Translations under genes and position numbers: made by a program
Assembly: GCA_004357365.1 (NCBI GenBank)
Contig: SMVT01000179.1
Span: 1 to 14,282 of the forward strand
DNA from: Nitrospina sp.
Lineage (GTDB): Bacteria > Nitrospinota > Nitrospinia > Nitrospinales > Nitrospinaceae
Direction: 5' to 3'
Length of the DNA stretch: 14,282 nt
Notes under the pieces: generated by a model
What the model was told of the DNA's origin: nothing
Seen by the model: the letters and a program-made list of their open reading frames with translations, nothing else
Databases searched by the model: none
In this document: positions 12,458 to 14,282 of the stretch, piece by piece
How the letters are laid out: each line of letters opens with the position of its first letter
Position numbering within the stretch: the first letter of the stretch is position 1

Positions 12458-13090
12458 CTATTTCTTTCTTAAGCAGTAGAGTCCGTCGCGCACCGCCAGC
12501 ATCAGCGCTTCCACCCGCTCGTCCCGGCACACGGTTTCATTGAATCGATGAATGGCGTGGTCGGATTCATCCTTAGGATCCAGCACCCGCCCGCTCCACA
12601 ATACATTGTCCACCACGATCAATCCGCCGGACCGCAGAATCGGCAGAATCGCGTTGAAGTAGTTCAGGTAATTTACCTTGTCGGCGTCGATGAACGCCAT
12701 GTCAAAAGTTTCATTAAGACCGCCGATGGAATCGAGTGCATTCCCCTCCAGCAGGGTGATCTTATGGCCGTGGGGACTTTCCGCGAAGTACCTTTTGGCG
12801 ACGGCGATGGCCGCCGGGTCTTCGTCGCAGGTGAACAGGCGTCCATCCTCCGGCAGGCCCTCGGCCATCGACAGCGCGCTGTAGCCGCTGAAGGTGCCGA
12901 CTTCCAGAATGCGGCGCGCCCCCAAAAGTTGTGCCTGCAGTTTGAGAAACCGCCCGACCGTCTGCCCCGAAACCATCTGCGGATATTCCAGGCTTTCATA
13001 GGTTTCCTTCTGCAGACGGGTCAGCAGTTCGCCTTCGTCCTGGGTATGCTCGTAAACGTACTGCTCGATTTTTTCATCTATGAATTCCAT
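12458..13090 (-). CDS. O-methyltransferase, caffeoyl-CoA/catechol (COMT) family
   Basis: The product is 210 residues and cytoplasmic. Family motifs are EVGTFSGYSALSMAEGL (63 onward, SAM motif I), FTCDEDP (acidic loop), FIDADKVNYLNYF (133-145, with the Asp135-Ala-Asp-Lys metal and substrate motif) and VVDNVLWSGRV (159-169, Asp161 and Asn162 as further metal ligands). The family transfers methyl from SAM to ortho-dihydroxy aromatics using a divalent cation; bacterial members have broad or unknown substrates. ATG at 13090 has GAGGAG very close upstream. The alternative TTG at 13114 adds 8 residues and overlaps the preceding stop as TTGA, which would mean coupling to the glycosylase gene; both are possible. 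It is the last gene of the minus-strand LRR-glycosylase-methyltransferase unit. Confidence 0.92.
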   Translation of the reverse strand: MEFIDEKIEQYVYEHTQDEGELLTRLQKETYESLEYPQMVSGQTVGRFLKLQAQLLGARRILEVGTFSGYSALSMAEGLPEDGRLFTCDEDPAAIAVAKRYFAESPHGHKITLLEGNALDSIGGLNETFDMAFIDADKVNYLNYFNAILPILRSGGLIVVDNVLWSGRVLDPKDESDHAIHRFNETVCRDERVEALMLAVRDGLYCLRKK

Positions 13091-13110
13091 AAACTCCTCA
13101 TGAGTTCGTT

Positions 13111-13758
13111 TCAATAATTAACGATGTCGGCATTCAAACTGCGCCAGCCGTACCAAGTGGCGATGGTCTCGTAGGGGCTCCACTTTTCGCCGAGGGCGCG
13201 CACCCGCTTGGCATCGGGCCGAGTTTTCATGCCATAGATTTTCTGGACCGCCGCCAGCAATCCCAGATCGCCCACCGGCAGGACATCGAGCCGGTTGAGC
13301 GAAAAGATCAAAAACATTTCCGCGGTCCAGCGGCCGATACCGTGCACCTGGGTCAACCGGTCGACGACCGCTTCGTTGTCGAGATAATTCAATTGGCGCG
13401 GGCGGAGGGTGCCGTCGAGGAAGCGGCGGCCCAAATCTTTCAGATAAGCGGCCTTTTGCCGGGACAACCCGGCGGCGCGCAGGGTATCCTCCGGCAAGCC
13501 CGCCACCCGTTGCGGCGTGGGCGCTTTGCCGTCGAACAGCTTCCGGAAGCGAATGTAGATGGTGTCCGCCGCCCGTGTGGAAATCTGCTGGGACACGATG
13601 GACCGGCACAGCACCACAAAATATTTCCGGTTGCGCTTCAGGAGAAACGGTCCTACTTCCTGAATCACCTGTGCCATTTTAGGATCGCGTTCCCGGAAAT
13701 GCTCGAGGATCTGGCGTCGGGTTGGCAGGGTTTGCGGGAATACACGGCGGTCAACCAT
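13111..13758 (-). CDS. DNA-3-methyladenine glycosylase II, AlkA-type HhH-GPD
   Basis: This base-excision-repair enzyme removes alkylated purines from DNA. The 215-residue product contains the HhH-GPD core: SIVSQQISTRAADTIYIRF (53-71), an L-P-x-x-x-L-R-x-x-G-L-S segment near 88-99, the helix-hairpin-helix LTQVHGIGRWTAEMF (135-149) and the catalytic aspartate Asp164 in VLPVGDLGL. No Fe-S cluster cysteines follow, which separates it from EndoIII and MutY. It is shorter than E. coli AlkA because the N-terminal beta domain is missing, as in the single-domain yeast Mag1-like and many bacterial members. Start ATG at 13758 lies 7 bases after the stop of the LRR gene and the stop abuts the O-methyltransferase gene, indicating one operon. 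Confidence 0.93.
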   Translation of the reverse strand: MVDRRVFPQTLPTRRQILEHFRERDPKMAQVIQEVGPFLLKRNRKYFVVLCRSIVSQQISTRAADTIYIRFRKLFDGKAPTPQRVAGLPEDTLRAAGLSRQKAAYLKDLGRRFLDGTLRPRQLNYLDNEAVVDRLTQVHGIGRWTAEMFLIFSLNRLDVLPVGDLGLLAAVQKIYGMKTRPDAKRVRALGEKWSPYETIATWYGWRSLNADIVNY

Positions 13759-13765
13759 GAGCCCG

Positions 13766-14282
13766 TCAATCCAGCTGGAGAAATTTGAACCGTTTCAGTT
13801 TGGGCGACTGCTTCAACCGTTGCCCCGTGCTGAGCGAGATGCGGTTGCGGTACAGATCGATCGTCACCAGATTGGGCAGGCAATCGCTCTCGGCCAGAAG
13901 ATCGATCGCCACCTCATCCAAATCGTTGTGCGGGAGGGTCAGCTTTTCCACCGTTCGCATGATGTCCGATTCGCACAACGCCTGCAAACCTTGGTTACCG
14001 ATCCTGGCCCGGTCGAGATACAACTCGGTCAATTGCCGCAGGTGCGGGGACCGCGCCAGCTCGGCGGCCCCTTCCGGTCCCAACGGATTGGCCTTGAGAT
14101 ACAGGAAGTTGAGGTTCGCCAGCGTTTCCGACTCCGCCAGGGCCTGCATGGCCTCGGGTCCCAGTTGATTGTGCTGAAGGAACAGCGCGCGCAGATTTTT
14201 CAGGTGGGGCGAAGCGGCCAGCGCCCGCATGCCCTTGGCGGTCAATTTATTTCCGGCGAGTGACAGGGTGTTCAGTTTGTGG
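13766..14282 (-). CDS. Leucine-rich-repeat protein (RNase-inhibitor type), 5' part outside the window
   Basis: The frame is open to the window edge (HKLNTLSLAGNKLT...) and ends at a TGA at 13766-13768, giving 171 visible residues. They are six LRR units of exactly 27 residues with the pattern LxxLxLxxNxLxxxGxxALAxSxxLxx; examples are NTLSLAGNKLTAKGMRALA, RALFLQHNQLGPEAMQALA and VTIDLYRNRISLSTGQRLK. The last ends in FKFLQLD. The long helical half with G-(M/L)-x-A-L-A resembles the ribonuclease-inhibitor LRR class, which binds proteins. The fourth unit has RARIG in place of the usual Asn turn, and its neighbour reads NDLDEVAIDLL, so the C-terminal units are more diverged. The partner is unknown. 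It leads the operon with the glycosylase 7 bases downstream. No start can be given. Confidence 0.88.
   Translation of the reverse strand, partial: HKLNTLSLAGNKLTAKGMRALAASPHLKNLRALFLQHNQLGPEAMQALAESETLANLNFLYLKANPLGPEGAAELARSPHLRQLTELYLDRARIGNQGLQALCESDIMRTVEKLTLPHNDLDEVAIDLLAESDCLPNLVTIDLYRNRISLSTGQRLKQSPKLKRFKFLQLD

Overview
The window reads as chromosomal DNA of a Gram-negative, fairly GC-rich bacterium. Genes are densely packed on both strands, several products have signal peptides or lipoprotein-like N-termini, and there is a small multihaem-type cytochrome lipoprotein. Two dispersed intergenic repeats are present whose spurious translations (PLTLILSPRG..., SPPCKGGWGD) are familiar from Nitrospinota, Nitrospirota and deltaproteobacterial-grade genomes. 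I would guess Nitrospinota or a deltaproteobacterial-type lineage; this is inference from style, not a phylogenetic result. No rRNA, tRNA, CRISPR array, transposase or integrase is visible.

Layout. (1) 1-526: the 3' part of a cytidylate-kinase-like gene carrying an apparent +1 frameshift. (2) 611-1936: an MFS exporter. (3) 1947-2090: a non-coding strip with two hairpin elements and two REP-like repeats. (4) 2091-3016, minus strand: peptide deformylase followed by a coupled small unknown gene. (5) 3251-3700: a clean single-gene unit for an HU-family protein, with a near-consensus promoter, strong ribosome binding site and strong terminator. (6) 3777-5055, minus strand: a putative dihaem lipoprotein and a lytic transglycosylase. 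(7) 5056-5327: a divergent control region with two perfect inverted repeats and a promoter. (8) 5328-9155: a 1275-residue zinc-ribbon / disordered-repeat / transmembrane / FliL-like protein, the most unusual gene here. (9) 9186-10812, minus strand: the conserved rplU-rpmA-obgE operon. (10) 11041-12448, plus strand: a SAM methyltransferase and an SHOCT-domain lipoprotein. (11) 12458-14282, minus strand: a leucine-rich-repeat protein (running off the edge), an AlkA-type DNA glycosylase and a catechol-type O-methyltransferase, closely packed in one apparent operon.

How they fit together. Most genes are housekeeping: ribosome assembly and translation (rplU, rpmA, obgE, def), nucleoid (HU), base-excision repair (AlkA type) and murein turnover (lytic transglycosylase). 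The best candidate for something undescribed is the 1275-residue protein. It puts a cytoplasmic MJ0042-type zinc ribbon and about 1000 residues of acidic, repeat-bearing, probably disordered chain on the inner side of the membrane, and a FliL-like domain on the periplasmic side. It carries six WxxxF pentapeptides, four of them inside a repeat that includes a recent 270-bp duplication. It shares a divergent control region with the lytic transglycosylase, so a link to the cell envelope is plausible but unproven.
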